From Propionibacteriaceae bacterium P6A17 (lineage in GTDB: Bacteria > Actinomycetota > Actinomycetes > Propionibacteriales > Propionibacteriaceae), in the NCBI GenBank assembly GCA_000619965.1, contig JHVD01000011.1:35387-99386 (forward strand): a DNA stretch of 64,000 bases, written 5' to 3'. Positions 29,101-36,719 of the stretch are shown here, piece by piece (position 1 is the first letter of the stretch; each line of letters starts with the position of its first letter). The notes beneath the pieces are model-generated. The model had not been told where the DNA came from, searched no databases, and worked only from the letters and a program-made list of their open reading frames with translations. The translations under genes and the position numbers were made by a program.

Positions 29101-30056
29101 GTCGCGAGCAATCCTAGGAGCTTTTCGCGGTCCGGTTTGCCGCCTGGCGTGCGGGGCAGGCGTTCCACCACCACGACCTGCCGGGGCAGCGCGTGCCTCG
29201 GCAGGCTTGCGGCGAGACGCTCGCGCCACTGCGCGAGGCTCCCCGACGGCACGAATGCGACGATGCGCTGTCCCCACTCCTCGTCGTCGACGGCGAGCGC
29301 CCACGATTCCCACGCGTGGGCTTGCAGCGCCGCACGCACGACGGCGAGGTCCGCCTTGAGCCCGCCGGTGATGACGAGGTCGTCGATGCGCCCGAGCACC
29401 CGCAGCCTGCCGTCGCGCCACTCGCCGCGGTCGTTGGTGAGCAGCGTGCCGCCTACGACCATCGGGCCGGACAGGCGGATGCGTCCTTCCTCGATGGCGA
29501 CGTCGACGCCGGGCAGGGGCTGGCCGTCGTAGACGACGCCGCCGCACGTCTCGCTCATCCCGTAGGTCTCGACCACGCGTACCCCGGCCTCCTCGGCCCG
29601 ACGACGCAGCGCGGCCTCGAGGGGCGCCCCGCCGACGAGCACCGCGTCGATCGCGCCGAGCGGGAGGCCCGCGTCGAGGGCTCGCCGGAGCTGGGTGGGC
29701 ACGATCGAGAGGCAGTTGCGTCCCGGCGCGGGATCGAGCCCCGCGAGATCGGAGCCGCAGTCGCGCACGCCCAGGCCGAGCGCGCCGCGGACGAGCACCA
29801 TCAGCCCCGCGACGTAGTGGGAGGGCAGGGCAAGGTGCCAGGTGGCATCCCATCCGAAGTGGTCTCGGCTGGCCGTCGCCGCGGCCACGAGCGCGTCGCG
29901 CCGCAGCTCGATGGGCTGGGGCCGCCCCGTCGACCCGGAGGATTCGACGACGGCCCCCACCCCCGGCGCCAGCGGCTGTGCGGGCCCGGAGGCGAGCCAC
30001 AGCCCGGGACCCCCGTCGAGCATGGCGGCGACGGCGTCTGGCGTGGCGGTGGGCAT
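29097..30056 (-). CDS. menE: o-Succinylbenzoate-CoA ligase
   Basis: A 319-aa short-form AMP-dependent acyl-CoA synthetase. The phosphate-binding loop is ESSGSTGRPQPIEL, the adenine motif VETYGMSETCGG, the hinge region VLGRIDDLVITGGLK, and the C-terminal catalytic Lys lies in GGKPDREKL. About 150 N-terminal residues of full-length ligases are missing, as is common in actinobacterial MenE. No binding site precedes the ATG; instead TAGCAT ends 7 bases before it, indicating a leaderless mRNA that starts the men operon. Confidence 0.9.
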   Translation of the reverse strand: MPTATPDAVAAMLDGGPGLWLASGPAQPLAPGVGAVVESSGSTGRPQPIELRRDALVAAATASRDHFGWDATWHLALPSHYVAGLMVLVRGALGLGVRDCGSDLAGLDPAPGRNCLSIVPTQLRRALDAGLPLGAIDAVLVGGAPLEAALRRRAEEAGVRVVETYGMSETCGGVVYDGQPLPGVDVAIEEGRIRLSGPMVVGGTLLTNDRGEWRDGRLRVLGRIDDLVITGGLKADLAVVRAALQAHAWESWALAVDDEEWGQRIVAFVPSGSLAQWRERLAASLPRHALPRQVVVVERLPRTPGGKPDREKLLGLLAT

Positions 30057-30063
30057 GGAGGCG

Positions 30064-30069
30064 ATGCTA
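30064..30069 (-). promoter_or_regulatory. -10 box of leaderless menE operon
   Basis: On the minus strand TAGCAT is followed by 7 bases and the menE ATG. It back-to-backs with the +strand box of the PLDc_N gene 41 bases away. Confidence 0.45.
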
Positions 30070-30109
30070 CCCGGGACGGTCCGCGGCGACGCATCTGGCA
30101 GGTCATGGG

Positions 30110-30115
30110 TAGACT
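30110..30115 (+). promoter_or_regulatory. -10 box of leaderless PLDc_N gene
   Basis: TAGACT lies 7 bases before ATG 30123 and no Shine-Dalgarno sequence precedes the start. The same hexamer stands before tRNA-Lys at 36212-36217. Confidence 0.5.
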
Positions 30116-30122
30116 GGCCCGC

Positions 30123-30368
30123 ATGGCAAGGGTGCTCATCATCATCGCGGTCATCTTGTTGACGATCTACTGCGTGGTGGAAGTGGCGCAGGCGCGCAAG
30201 TACCAGGTGCGGAGGCTCCCCAAGTGGCTGTGGGCGTTCGCGGTGATCTGCGTGCCCGTGGTCGGGCCCCTGTCTTGGCTGGTGTGGGGTCGTCCGAGCG
30301 GCCCGTCGAAGCCGCGGATTCAGCGCGCCCCCGACGACGACGAGGACTTCCTCCGCGGCCTGCGGTGA
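30123..30368 (+). CDS. PLDc_N domain small membrane protein
   Basis: An 81-aa protein with two predicted helices (about residues 3-20 and 34-54) and an acidic/basic tail ending DDDEDFLRGLR. The segment LPKWLWAFAVICVPVVGPLS matches the PLDc_N (phospholipase D-nuclease N-terminal) domain, found alone in many actinobacteria; its function is unknown. ATG 30123 is favoured by the upstream -10 box. ATG 30105 in frame would add six residues. Confidence 0.8.
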   Translation: MARVLIIIAVILLTIYCVVEVAQARKYQVRRLPKWLWAFAVICVPVVGPLSWLVWGRPSGPSKPRIQRAPDDDEDFLRGLR

Positions 30369-30427
30369 TGCGGGGCCAGGGGGCCCCGGTTGCGCGCCCC
30401 GGCACGGCACAGGGAAGAATGCAGGAC

Positions 30428-31039
30428 ATGACCATCGGATTGGGAGCGCTGCAGGGCTGGATCGCCGAGGCCAGGACGAACCTGGTCGCCGCGAGGGCGC
30501 ACTTGGATGCCCTGGACCGCGCGATCGGCGACGGCGACCACGGCAGCAACATGGCTCGCGGCTTCGATGCGCTGTCCACCATCTCCACGCCCCCCGACGC
30601 CAACCTGCTGCTGAAGCAGGTGGGGATGCAGCTCTTGGGCCACGTCGGCGGTGCCTCGGGTGCGCTGTACGGCACCTTCTTCCTCACGCTGGGCGCAAGC
30701 TGGCCGAGCGAGCCCAACACGCCCCGGGTCGCGGCGGTCCTGCGCTCGGCCCGCGACGCGGTGCAGTCGCGTGGCCGCGCGGAGGTGGGTGACAAGACGA
30801 TGGTCGATCCGCTCGACGCCGCGGTGAAGTCGCTCGACGCGGAGGAACCGGACGCCGCACTGGGCGAGGCGCTCGCGCGCGCCGCCGTCGCCGCCGCCCG
30901 CGGCCGGGATGCGACGGGGCCGATGCTGGCCCGTCGGGGACGCGCGGCGAACTTCGGCGAGGCCTCCATCGGGCACCAGGACCCGGGCGCGGCCTCCATG
31001 ACGATCCTGCTGGAGTCGCTGAGTCGCCATCTCGGTTGA
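30428..31039 (+). CDS. DhaL-domain dihydroxyacetone kinase-like protein, orphan
   Basis: A 203-aa protein of the DhaL (Dak2) family, which binds ADP/ATP in PTS-dependent dihydroxyacetone kinase. The Mg-coordinating loop AIGDGDHGSNMARGF is intact near residue 36, and later GGASGALYG, DKTMVDPLDAA and IGHQDPGAASM match the nucleotide-binding lid. No dhaK or dhaM lies beside it, so the phosphorylation partner must be elsewhere or the protein has another role. ATG 30428 is preferred over ATG 30419 on spacing from AGGGAAG. Confidence 0.85.
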   Translation: MTIGLGALQGWIAEARTNLVAARAHLDALDRAIGDGDHGSNMARGFDALSTISTPPDANLLLKQVGMQLLGHVGGASGALYGTFFLTLGASWPSEPNTPRVAAVLRSARDAVQSRGRAEVGDKTMVDPLDAAVKSLDAEEPDAALGEALARAAVAAARGRDATGPMLARRGRAANFGEASIGHQDPGAASMTILLESLSRHLG

Positions 31040-31081
31040 TCGTTTCGACCGGCGGCATCCCGCCGGTCGGTGGCGTTGCCC

Positions 31082-31087
31082 TACGGT
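31082..31087 (+). promoter_or_regulatory. -10 box of leaderless nucleotidyltransferase gene
   Basis: TACGGT lies 6 bases before ATG 31094. It sets the start there and not at the upstream in-frame codon at 31070. Confidence 0.45.
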
Positions 31088-31093
31088 GGAGCC

Positions 31094-31903
31094 ATGACTC
31101 ACACGAAGGCGGTGATCCTTGCCCGCGGGCTGGGATCGCGAATGCGCAAGGAAGCCGAGGGCGTCGCCCTCGATGCCAGCCAGGCCAAGGTGGCCAGCAC
31201 CGGGGTGAAGGCGATGATCGACGTCGGCCGCCCCTTCCTCGACTACGTCCTCTCGGGCCTGGCGGACGCGGGATTCACCGACGTCTGTCTGGTCATCGGC
31301 CCAGAGCACGACATCATCCGCGACCACTATGACGCCGTCGCGTCAACGAGGATCCGCATCCACTACGCCATCCAGGAAGAGCCGCTGGGCACCGCCAATG
31401 CGGTGCTCGCGGCGGAGGACTTCGCCGACGGGCACCACATCGCCGTCCTCAACTCCGACAACTACTACCCCATCTCCGCGCTGCGCGCCCTGGCGGAGCT
31501 GCCCGGCTCGGGCCTCGCGGGGTTCACGAAGCGCGCGATGATCGAGGACGGCAACATCGCCGCCGACCGCATCGCTGCCTTCGCGCTGACGACGGTGGAC
31601 GCCGACGGCAACCTCGTCGAGCTGGTGGAGAAGCCGGACGCCGAGACGGCCGCCCGTCTCGGCGACGAGGCCCTCGTCAGCATGAACTGCTGGATGTGCG
31701 GCCCGTCGATCTTCGACGCGGCGCGGGCGATCCCGAAGTCGGCGCGCGGCGAGTACGAGATCACCGACGCGGTGCGGTACGCGATCGACGCGGGGGATCC
31801 CTACAAGGTCGTCCGCATCGACGAGGGCGTGCTGGACATGTCCAACCGCGGCGACATCGCCTCCGTGCAGGCCGCGCTCCGGGGTCGGGAGGTGAGGCTG
31901 TGA
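31094..31903 (+). CDS. Sugar-1-phosphate nucleotidyltransferase
   Basis: A 269-aa NTP-transferase of the GT-A fold. The N-terminal nucleotide loop reads AVILARGLGSRMRKEAEG (family GxGxRL/M pattern), then VKAMIDVGRPFLDYVL (the usual proK-P-(M/L) region with KAMIDV), EEPLGTANAVL and VLNSDNYYP, the metal-binding Asp. It should join a sugar 1-phosphate to a nucleotide. It lacks the LbH hexapeptide tail of GlmU types. The gene overlaps the kinase gene by GTGA, so the two products probably act in sequence. Confidence 0.82.
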   Translation: MTHTKAVILARGLGSRMRKEAEGVALDASQAKVASTGVKAMIDVGRPFLDYVLSGLADAGFTDVCLVIGPEHDIIRDHYDAVASTRIRIHYAIQEEPLGTANAVLAAEDFADGHHIAVLNSDNYYPISALRALAELPGSGLAGFTKRAMIEDGNIAADRIAAFALTTVDADGNLVELVEKPDAETAARLGDEALVSMNCWMCGPSIFDAARAIPKSARGEYEITDAVRYAIDAGDPYKVVRIDEGVLDMSNRGDIASVQAALRGREVRL

Positions 31904-33081
31904 TCCGCTGGTTCGTGCCGGGCCGCATCGAGGTCTTCGGCAAGCACACCGACTACGCGGGAGGCCACTCCCTCCTCGCCGCGATCGACCGCGGGGTGAC
32001 CGTCGCGCTGGAGGACGCCGACGAGTTCACCGCCGCCACCGAGGCGTATCCCGACGAGCGCATCCGGCTGGTCCCGGGCACGCCGCTCGACGCCCCGGCC
32101 GGCCACTGGGGACACTACGTCCAGGTGGTGCTGGACCGGCTCTCGTCGAACTTCGGCGAGCTGCGCCCGGCGAAGCTCGAGATCTCCTCCACCCTGCCGC
32201 TGGCCAGCGGGATGAGCTCGTCGTCGGCGATGGTCGTCGCGACGATGCTCGCCGTCGCCGAGCACAACGGCCTCACCGACACGGAGGCGTGGCGGGCCAA
32301 CATCGGCGACGACCTGGAGCTCGCGCACTACGCGGCCTGCGTGGAGAACGGCTACGACTACAAGGCGCTCGTGGGCAGCCGCGGCGTCGGCACCCTGGGC
32401 GGCTCCGAGGACCACACCGCCATGATCTGCTGCCGGGACGGGGAGCTCACCGAGTTCTCGTTCATCCCGACGGTGCGCCACGGCTCGGCCCCCCTGCCTG
32501 CGGGCTGGGGCTTCGTCGTCGGGGTTTCCGGCGTCCGGGCCGAGAAGTCGGGGGCGGTGAAGGACCAGTACAACTACCTCTCCGCCAGCACGAAGGAGCT
32601 CGTCGAGCGCTGGCAGGCTGCCACCGGGCGCGAGGAGCGGACCCTCATGGAGATCCTCGCGCAGGAGGACGGGCTCGAGGGACTCACCGCCATCGTGGCC
32701 GACGACGAGCCGCTCACCCGTCGGCTGCAGGCCTTCGCCAACGAGGTGCTCGACTACATTCCGCGGGCGGTCGCGGCCCTCGCGAGCGGCGACGTCGAGG
32801 CGTTCGGTGCCGCGGCGAGCGACTCGCACGCCAATGCCGACGCGCGCCTTCGCAACCAGATCCCCGAGACGAACGGGCTGGTGCGGATCGCGCGGGAGCT
32901 CGGGTCGCCGGCGGCGTCCGCGTCCGGGGCCGGATTCGGCGGCTCGGTGTGGGCGCTGGTGATGGAAGACGAGGCCGAGCGTTTCGCCGAGCAGTGGCAC
33001 GAGCGCTACGTGGCGGAGTTCCCCGACACGACGCCAGAGTTCATCCTCACTCGGCCCAGTTCGCCAGCACGTCCCGCGTAG
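31900..33081 (+). CDS. GHMP sugar kinase, galactokinase-like
   Basis: A 393-aa GHMP kinase. The N-terminal signature GRIEVFGKHTDYAGG corresponds to galactokinase GR(V/I)NLIGEHTDYNGG but with Lys for the Glu of GEHTDY. The ATP loop is LPLASGMSSSSAM and the third motif ASASGAGFGGSVWAL. A sugar 1-phosphate product is expected for this branch, which would feed the nucleotidyltransferase just upstream (start GTG overlaps its stop). The true sugar is unknown; no Leloir genes are adjacent. Its 3' end overlaps the convergent CDF gene by 35 bases. Confidence 0.82.
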   Translation: MIRWFVPGRIEVFGKHTDYAGGHSLLAAIDRGVTVALEDADEFTAATEAYPDERIRLVPGTPLDAPAGHWGHYVQVVLDRLSSNFGELRPAKLEISSTLPLASGMSSSSAMVVATMLAVAEHNGLTDTEAWRANIGDDLELAHYAACVENGYDYKALVGSRGVGTLGGSEDHTAMICCRDGELTEFSFIPTVRHGSAPLPAGWGFVVGVSGVRAEKSGAVKDQYNYLSASTKELVERWQAATGREERTLMEILAQEDGLEGLTAIVADDEPLTRRLQAFANEVLDYIPRAVAALASGDVEAFGAAASDSHANADARLRNQIPETNGLVRIARELGSPAASASGAGFGGSVWALVMEDEAERFAEQWHERYVAEFPDTTPEFILTRPSSPARPA

Positions 33082-34018
33082 CGGGGTCGGTGCCCGACGT
33101 CGAGCGCTCGCCCCGCGACCACAGCTCGATGTCCTGGTAGCTGCGGGGGTCCTCGATGGGCTCCAGGTGTCCCAGCACCTGGAGCCCCGGGAACTCCTCG
33201 ACGATCTCGTCGACGATGTCCTCGAGTGCGTCGTGGCCGCGCTGGATCGTCCACGTGCCGGGGACGAGCATGTGGAATTCGAGGAACGAGCGCGACCCGG
33301 AGATGCGCGTGCGCAGCGCATGGAAGCGCACCGACGGGGACGTGTGCCTGTCGAGGATCGCACGGATCCGGGCGTGGTCCTCCTTGCTCATGGACTCGTC
33401 CAGCAGACCCCTGGAGGACTCGCCGAGGAGCTTCCAGCCCGTCCACAGAATGTTGAGGCCGACGAGGAGCGCGACGAGTGGGTCCAGCCAGGCCCATCCG
33501 GTGATCCACACGAGCCCCACGCCGACGAGCACCCCCGCCGAGGTCACCACGTCGGTCATCAGGTGCTTGCCGTCGGCGCGCAGGGTGACGGAGTTGTGGG
33601 TGCGGCCGGCCCGCAGCAGCACGAGCGCCACGCCGCCGTTGACGAGCGACGCGATGAGGGAGATGAGCAGACCCACGCCGACGGCCTCGATGTCCCGCGG
33701 GCTCAGCATCCGCTCGACGGCCGCCAGGATGATGATCACGGCGGCGACGAAGATCATGACCCCCTCGGTGCCTGCGGCGAAGTACTCCGCCTTGGTGCGC
33801 CCGTAATGGAAGGCCTTGTCGGCAGGCTTCGCCGCCAGCGACAGCGCGATCAGCGCCACGATCGCCGCGACGAGGTTGACGACGGACTCGGCCGCATCCG
33901 ACAGCAGGCCCACCGAGCCGGTGACCCACCACGCGCCCGTCTTGAGGGCGATCGTCGCGACGGCGGCCGCGATCGAGAGCCAGGCGTACTTCGTCAGATT
34001 CGTGGCTGTCACGATCAT
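33047..34018 (-). CDS. Cation diffusion facilitator family exporter
   Basis: A 323-aa CDF protein with six predicted helices and a C-terminal cytoplasmic domain. Metal-site segments are GLLSDAAESVVNL in TM2, HYGRTKAEYF between TM2 and TM3, and DGKHLMTDVVTS in TM5 (HxxxD). The C-terminal domain has ARIRAILDRH and LEFHMLVPG. Such proteins export Zn2+, Fe2+ or Mn2+ by proton exchange; the HxxxD site leans toward Zn/Fe. ATG 34016-34018 has GGTGGA 6 bases upstream. Confidence 0.88.
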   Translation of the reverse strand: MIVTATNLTKYAWLSIAAAVATIALKTGAWWVTGSVGLLSDAAESVVNLVAAIVALIALSLAAKPADKAFHYGRTKAEYFAAGTEGVMIFVAAVIIILAAVERMLSPRDIEAVGVGLLISLIASLVNGGVALVLLRAGRTHNSVTLRADGKHLMTDVVTSAGVLVGVGLVWITGWAWLDPLVALLVGLNILWTGWKLLGESSRGLLDESMSKEDHARIRAILDRHTSPSVRFHALRTRISGSRSFLEFHMLVPGTWTIQRGHDALEDIVDEIVEEFPGLQVLGHLEPIEDPRSYQDIELWSRGERSTSGTDPATRDVLANWAE

Positions 34019-34079
34019 CCATGATCCACCATGACCGCAGCGCGGACAATCGGCCCCTCCCCACGCGCGGCAGTCCACG

Positions 34080-34085
34080 TACGAT
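34080..34085 (+). promoter_or_regulatory. -10 box of leaderless patatin gene
   Basis: TACGAT lies 6 bases before ATG 34092; no binding site is present. Confidence 0.45.
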
Positions 34086-34091
34086 GAGGGT

Positions 34092-35543
34092 ATGCGACGT
34101 GGATGGTTCGGACTGCCCTTCTTCGGCATCAAGCCGGAGCCTGCCGTGGTGTCGTGCACCCTCTCGGGCGGCGGCTCGCGGGCGAGTTTCCAGGTCGGTG
34201 CGCTGCGCTACCTCTACCGGCACGATCCGACGTTCGCCCCGTCGGTGTTCGTCGGTGCCTCCGCGGGCTCGATCCTCGCGTCGGGGCTCGCGCAGTTCGC
34301 GGACCGCGACGAGCAGCTCGACTGGCTGGAGGGCTTCGCGCGCATCTGGGACGCGATGCCGGACTCCGACGCGATGTTCACGCCGCGCACCTGGTACCGC
34401 AAGATGCTCGACGAGGCCCCGAGCTGGCTGGAGATCGTCCAGCCCCCCGCACCGGCCGAGCGCCCCCCGTCGCGGCTGCCCCGGCCGGCGTTCTTCGCCC
34501 GCAACAAGGCGCCGGAGTCGCCGCCGTCGCCCGAGCCGGCCTTGGATCCGGTGCAGTTCGCGCTCACGCCCGACCAGGAGCTCCATTCCACCTGGTCCCT
34601 CGAACAGCTCTCGACGATCGCCAGCCACGTCGGGCGCCTGCCGAGGATGGGCTCGGACGTGTCGGCCATCTGGGCGGGTCTGGAGCGGACGCAGTCGATG
34701 TATCGCCCCGGCCCTGTGCTGCTGCAACTGCTGGAGCCCGACTTCTTCTCACCGGCCAGGGTGGCCGACTCCGGCAACAGGGTGCGGCTGGCGATGGTGG
34801 CGCTGGAGAGCGGTGAGCTGCGCTACATGACCGAGTCGGGCCAGATCGTCGACCGCTCCAACCGCGTCTTCGACGACGAGCACCACGACCTCGTGCTCGG
34901 CGTGCTGGCGTCGTGCTCGATCCCCGGCGTATTCCGGGCGGTGCCCATCGCCGACGAGACGTACGTCGACGGCGGGACGCGGGAAAACCTGCCGGCGGAG
35001 TTGGCGATCGGCCTCATGGGTGCGTCGCGCAACTACGTCGTCTCGTCGCACAACGGCGGGGTGGCCCGTCGGGAGAGCATGGCCAACGCGTCCATCTTCT
35101 CGGTCGTGATGCGCTCCACCGAGATCCTCATCGACGAGGCCGGCCGCGACGAGCTCGAGTACGCCATCTCGGCCGGTGCGCTCACGATCTATCCGGAGGT
35201 GAGCGTGCACGATTCGATGGACGTCACGCCGGCGCTGCTGCGGATCAACACCGACTACGGGTGGATCCGCGCCGCCGAGCACCGGCTCGGCCTGAGCGCG
35301 CAGGTGGCTCGTCGGCACCGCAGGATCGTCGAACAGCGCATGGTGTGCGCGAAGCGCGAGGCGGCGTGGTTCGACGAGCCCGACAACGTCAACCGGCAGA
35401 CCGCCATCACGATGGCGAAGGAGCACCTGCGGACGCTGCTGGCGTCGGGGCATCCGGATGCGCTGCCCGCCGGCGCCCAGGACTGGTGGAAGGGCTTCGA
35501 GGCGCATGCCCAGCCCGTCGACGTCGAACCGTGGTGGTGCTGA
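34092..35543 (+). CDS. Patatin-like phospholipase
   Basis: A 483-aa serine hydrolase. The oxyanion motif is SGGGSRASFQVGAL at about residue 24, the nucleophile elbow VGASAGS at about 54, and the catalytic Asp lies in TYVDGGTRENLP at about 297. A Pro-rich insertion (residues about 117-160) separates the two halves. The C-terminal 100 residues are basic and helical without recognised homology. No signal peptide is visible, so it probably acts on membrane lipids from inside. Confidence 0.88.
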   Translation: MRRGWFGLPFFGIKPEPAVVSCTLSGGGSRASFQVGALRYLYRHDPTFAPSVFVGASAGSILASGLAQFADRDEQLDWLEGFARIWDAMPDSDAMFTPRTWYRKMLDEAPSWLEIVQPPAPAERPPSRLPRPAFFARNKAPESPPSPEPALDPVQFALTPDQELHSTWSLEQLSTIASHVGRLPRMGSDVSAIWAGLERTQSMYRPGPVLLQLLEPDFFSPARVADSGNRVRLAMVALESGELRYMTESGQIVDRSNRVFDDEHHDLVLGVLASCSIPGVFRAVPIADETYVDGGTRENLPAELAIGLMGASRNYVVSSHNGGVARRESMANASIFSVVMRSTEILIDEAGRDELEYAISAGALTIYPEVSVHDSMDVTPALLRINTDYGWIRAAEHRLGLSAQVARRHRRIVEQRMVCAKREAAWFDEPDNVNRQTAITMAKEHLRTLLASGHPDALPAGAQDWWKGFEAHAQPVDVEPWWC

Positions 35544-35547
35544 CGGG

Positions 35548-36162
35548 TCAGTCGACGTCGATCCACAGCCGACGGGGGTCGGCTGTGACGCGGATCGCCC
35601 GGCCCACCGCCGTGGGCGGCACGTAGCCCGCGCGGAGGTCGTCGGCGGTGAGGACCTGCCCGCCCGTGAGGTCGGCGATGCGAAAGAGGTCGCCGGCGTC
35701 GGCGCCGCAGGCCAGCACCGGCGTGGCGAGTGCGCGCCGGTTCGCCGCGAGGGTGCGTGCCACCTCCTCGACGATCTCGCCCGCGACGAGCAGCAGCGGC
35801 TCTCGTGGGGCCAGGACGGGCAGCAGTTGGCGCATGGTGTCGACTCGTCCCTCCACGACGAGCACCCTCGGCCGCTCCAGCAGGGCGCTCCCGGCGTCGG
35901 GGAGGAAGTCGCGATGCGCCAGTCCGGCGTCGAAGCGGGTCCCCGACGGCTCTCCCACGAATCCGGCCCCCGCGGGCAGCGCGTCGATCTCCTGTTGGGT
36001 GATGTAGCGGGGCACGTGCGCGTCGACCGCCTCGTGGCCCCTGACGGGTACGACGACGGCCTCCCGCTCTCCGCGCCGCCGCGCCCGGGCGTCGAGGCGG
36101 GAGGCGGCTGCGAGCAACGCGCCCCCGACGAGCAGCGCCCCCGCGAGCCACAGCCATTCCAT
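35548..36162 (-). CDS. Membrane-anchored protein with a stand-alone GroEL apical-domain-like region
   Basis: A 204-aa protein: one N-terminal helix (about residues 2-20), a basic stretch, then a soluble domain. Residues 74-204 follow the GroEL apical domain in order: GTRFDAGLAHRDFLPD (GroEL GMQFDRGYLSPYF), LLERPRVLVVEGRVDTMRQL then LPVL (SPFILL..KISNIREMLPVL), PLLLVAGEIVEEVARTLAAN ([20 protein letters not shown]), and GDLFRIADLTGGQVLTADDL ([20 protein letters not shown]). The equatorial ATPase and intermediate domains are absent. The match is by eye from memory of GroEL. Function is unknown. ATG 36160-36162 follows GTGGGG closely; GTG 36169-36171 is an alternative. Confidence 0.75.
   Translation of the reverse strand: MEWLWLAGALLVGGALLAAASRLDARARRRGEREAVVVPVRGHEAVDAHVPRYITQQEIDALPAGAGFVGEPSGTRFDAGLAHRDFLPDAGSALLERPRVLVVEGRVDTMRQLLPVLAPREPLLLVAGEIVEEVARTLAANRRALATPVLACGADAGDLFRIADLTGGQVLTADDLRAGYVPPTAVGRAIRVTADPRRLWIDVD
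35564..35587. terminator. Hairpin at the patatin 3' side
   Basis: 10-bp perfect arms (35564-35573, CACAGCCGAC, and 35578-35587) with a 4-base loop. It begins 20 bases after the patatin stop and lies inside the 3' end of the convergent gene. No T run follows. Confidence 0.5.
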
Positions 36163-36223
36163 GCCCCACACTGTGCCATGAGCCTGTGCACGCATCTCCC
36201 TCGCCAGCCACTAGACTGGCGAG

Positions 36224-36299
36224 GCCCCTATAGCTCAGTTGGCAGAGCAGTGGACTTTTAATCCATGGGTCGCGGGTTCGAGCCCCGCTGGGGGCACCA
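36224..36299 (+). tRNA. tRNA-Lys (anticodon TTT)
   Basis: A full cloverleaf: acceptor GCCCCTA/TGGGGGC, anticodon loop CTTTTAA between TGGA and TCCA, T-arm GCGGGTTCGAGCCCCGC. Discriminator A and CCA (36297-36299) are encoded. A -10-like TAGACT ends 6 bases upstream (36212-36217). Confidence 0.97.
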
Positions 36300-36440
36300 G
36301 CGCCGGGGGACGGACCACCCGACGATCAGGCTTCGGTTCGTCGCGGTGGCAGGGAAACGCGCCGCGCATCGGGAGGAGTCGAGACACACCAGCGCAGTGC
36401 CCGCGTGCCCCTGGAGTCGCCCCTTGTATGCGGGGCTCAA

Positions 36441-36459
36441 CCTCAAGTTGTCCTTGAGC
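36441..36459. promoter_or_regulatory. Upstream CCTCAAG palindrome
   Basis: CCTCAAG-TTGTC-CTTGAGC, six to seven matching bases per arm and a 5-base spacer. It shares its arms with the downstream palindrome at 36625, suggesting two sites for one regulator. Alternatively it is an RNA hairpin. It is followed directly by a second hairpin at 36465-36482. Confidence 0.4.
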
Positions 36460-36624
36460 CGAGTCCTGAGAATTCGCTCAGGCTCCTCACAGCAAACGCG
36501 TCGCCGAAACAAGCGTTCGCATCTATTCACCGCCGTCCTTGTCACGGCGTGCGGAAAATCGACTTACATCCTTGTGATTTCCGGTCCCGACGCGGCGTGT
36601 CGCCTTGCCGGGGCCCGACAGAAC

Positions 36625-36642
36625 CCTCAAGTGACCTTGAGG
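36625..36642. promoter_or_regulatory. SoxR/MerR-type 18-bp palindrome
   Basis: CCTCAAG-TGAC-CTTGAGG has perfect 7-bp arms. The arms equal those of the SoxR box (CCTCAAG-TTAA-CTTGAGG). Its right arm contains the -35 hexamer TTGAGG of the promoter for the SH3b gene, so a bound protein would compete with RNA polymerase. No MerR-family regulator is encoded nearby. Confidence 0.5.
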
Positions 36643-36665
36643 CCGCCTCGCCCGGGGCCTAGCGT
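36637..36665 (+). promoter_or_regulatory. Promoter of the SH3b protein gene
   Basis: -35 TTGAGG (36637-36642), a 17-base spacer, and -10 TAGCGT (36660-36665). It predicts a start near 36672 and a 5' leader of about 75 bases. Confidence 0.5.
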
Positions 36666-36674
36666 CTCGCGAAA

Positions 36675-36719
36675 CGGACGTGTCGGGAGCCGCAGGGCTC
36701 CGGGGAAGCGGTGCGTCCG
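36675..36719 (+). ncRNA. Structured 5' leader, class unknown
   Basis: CGGACG (36675-36680) pairs with CGTCCG (36714-36719). Inside, GGAGCC (36686-36691) pairs with GGCTCC (36696-36701), leaving the single-stranded GGGGAAGCGGTG on the 3' side. It ends about 18 bases before the GAGGAG binding site, close enough to affect translation. It does not match a riboswitch consensus I know. Confidence 0.35.
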
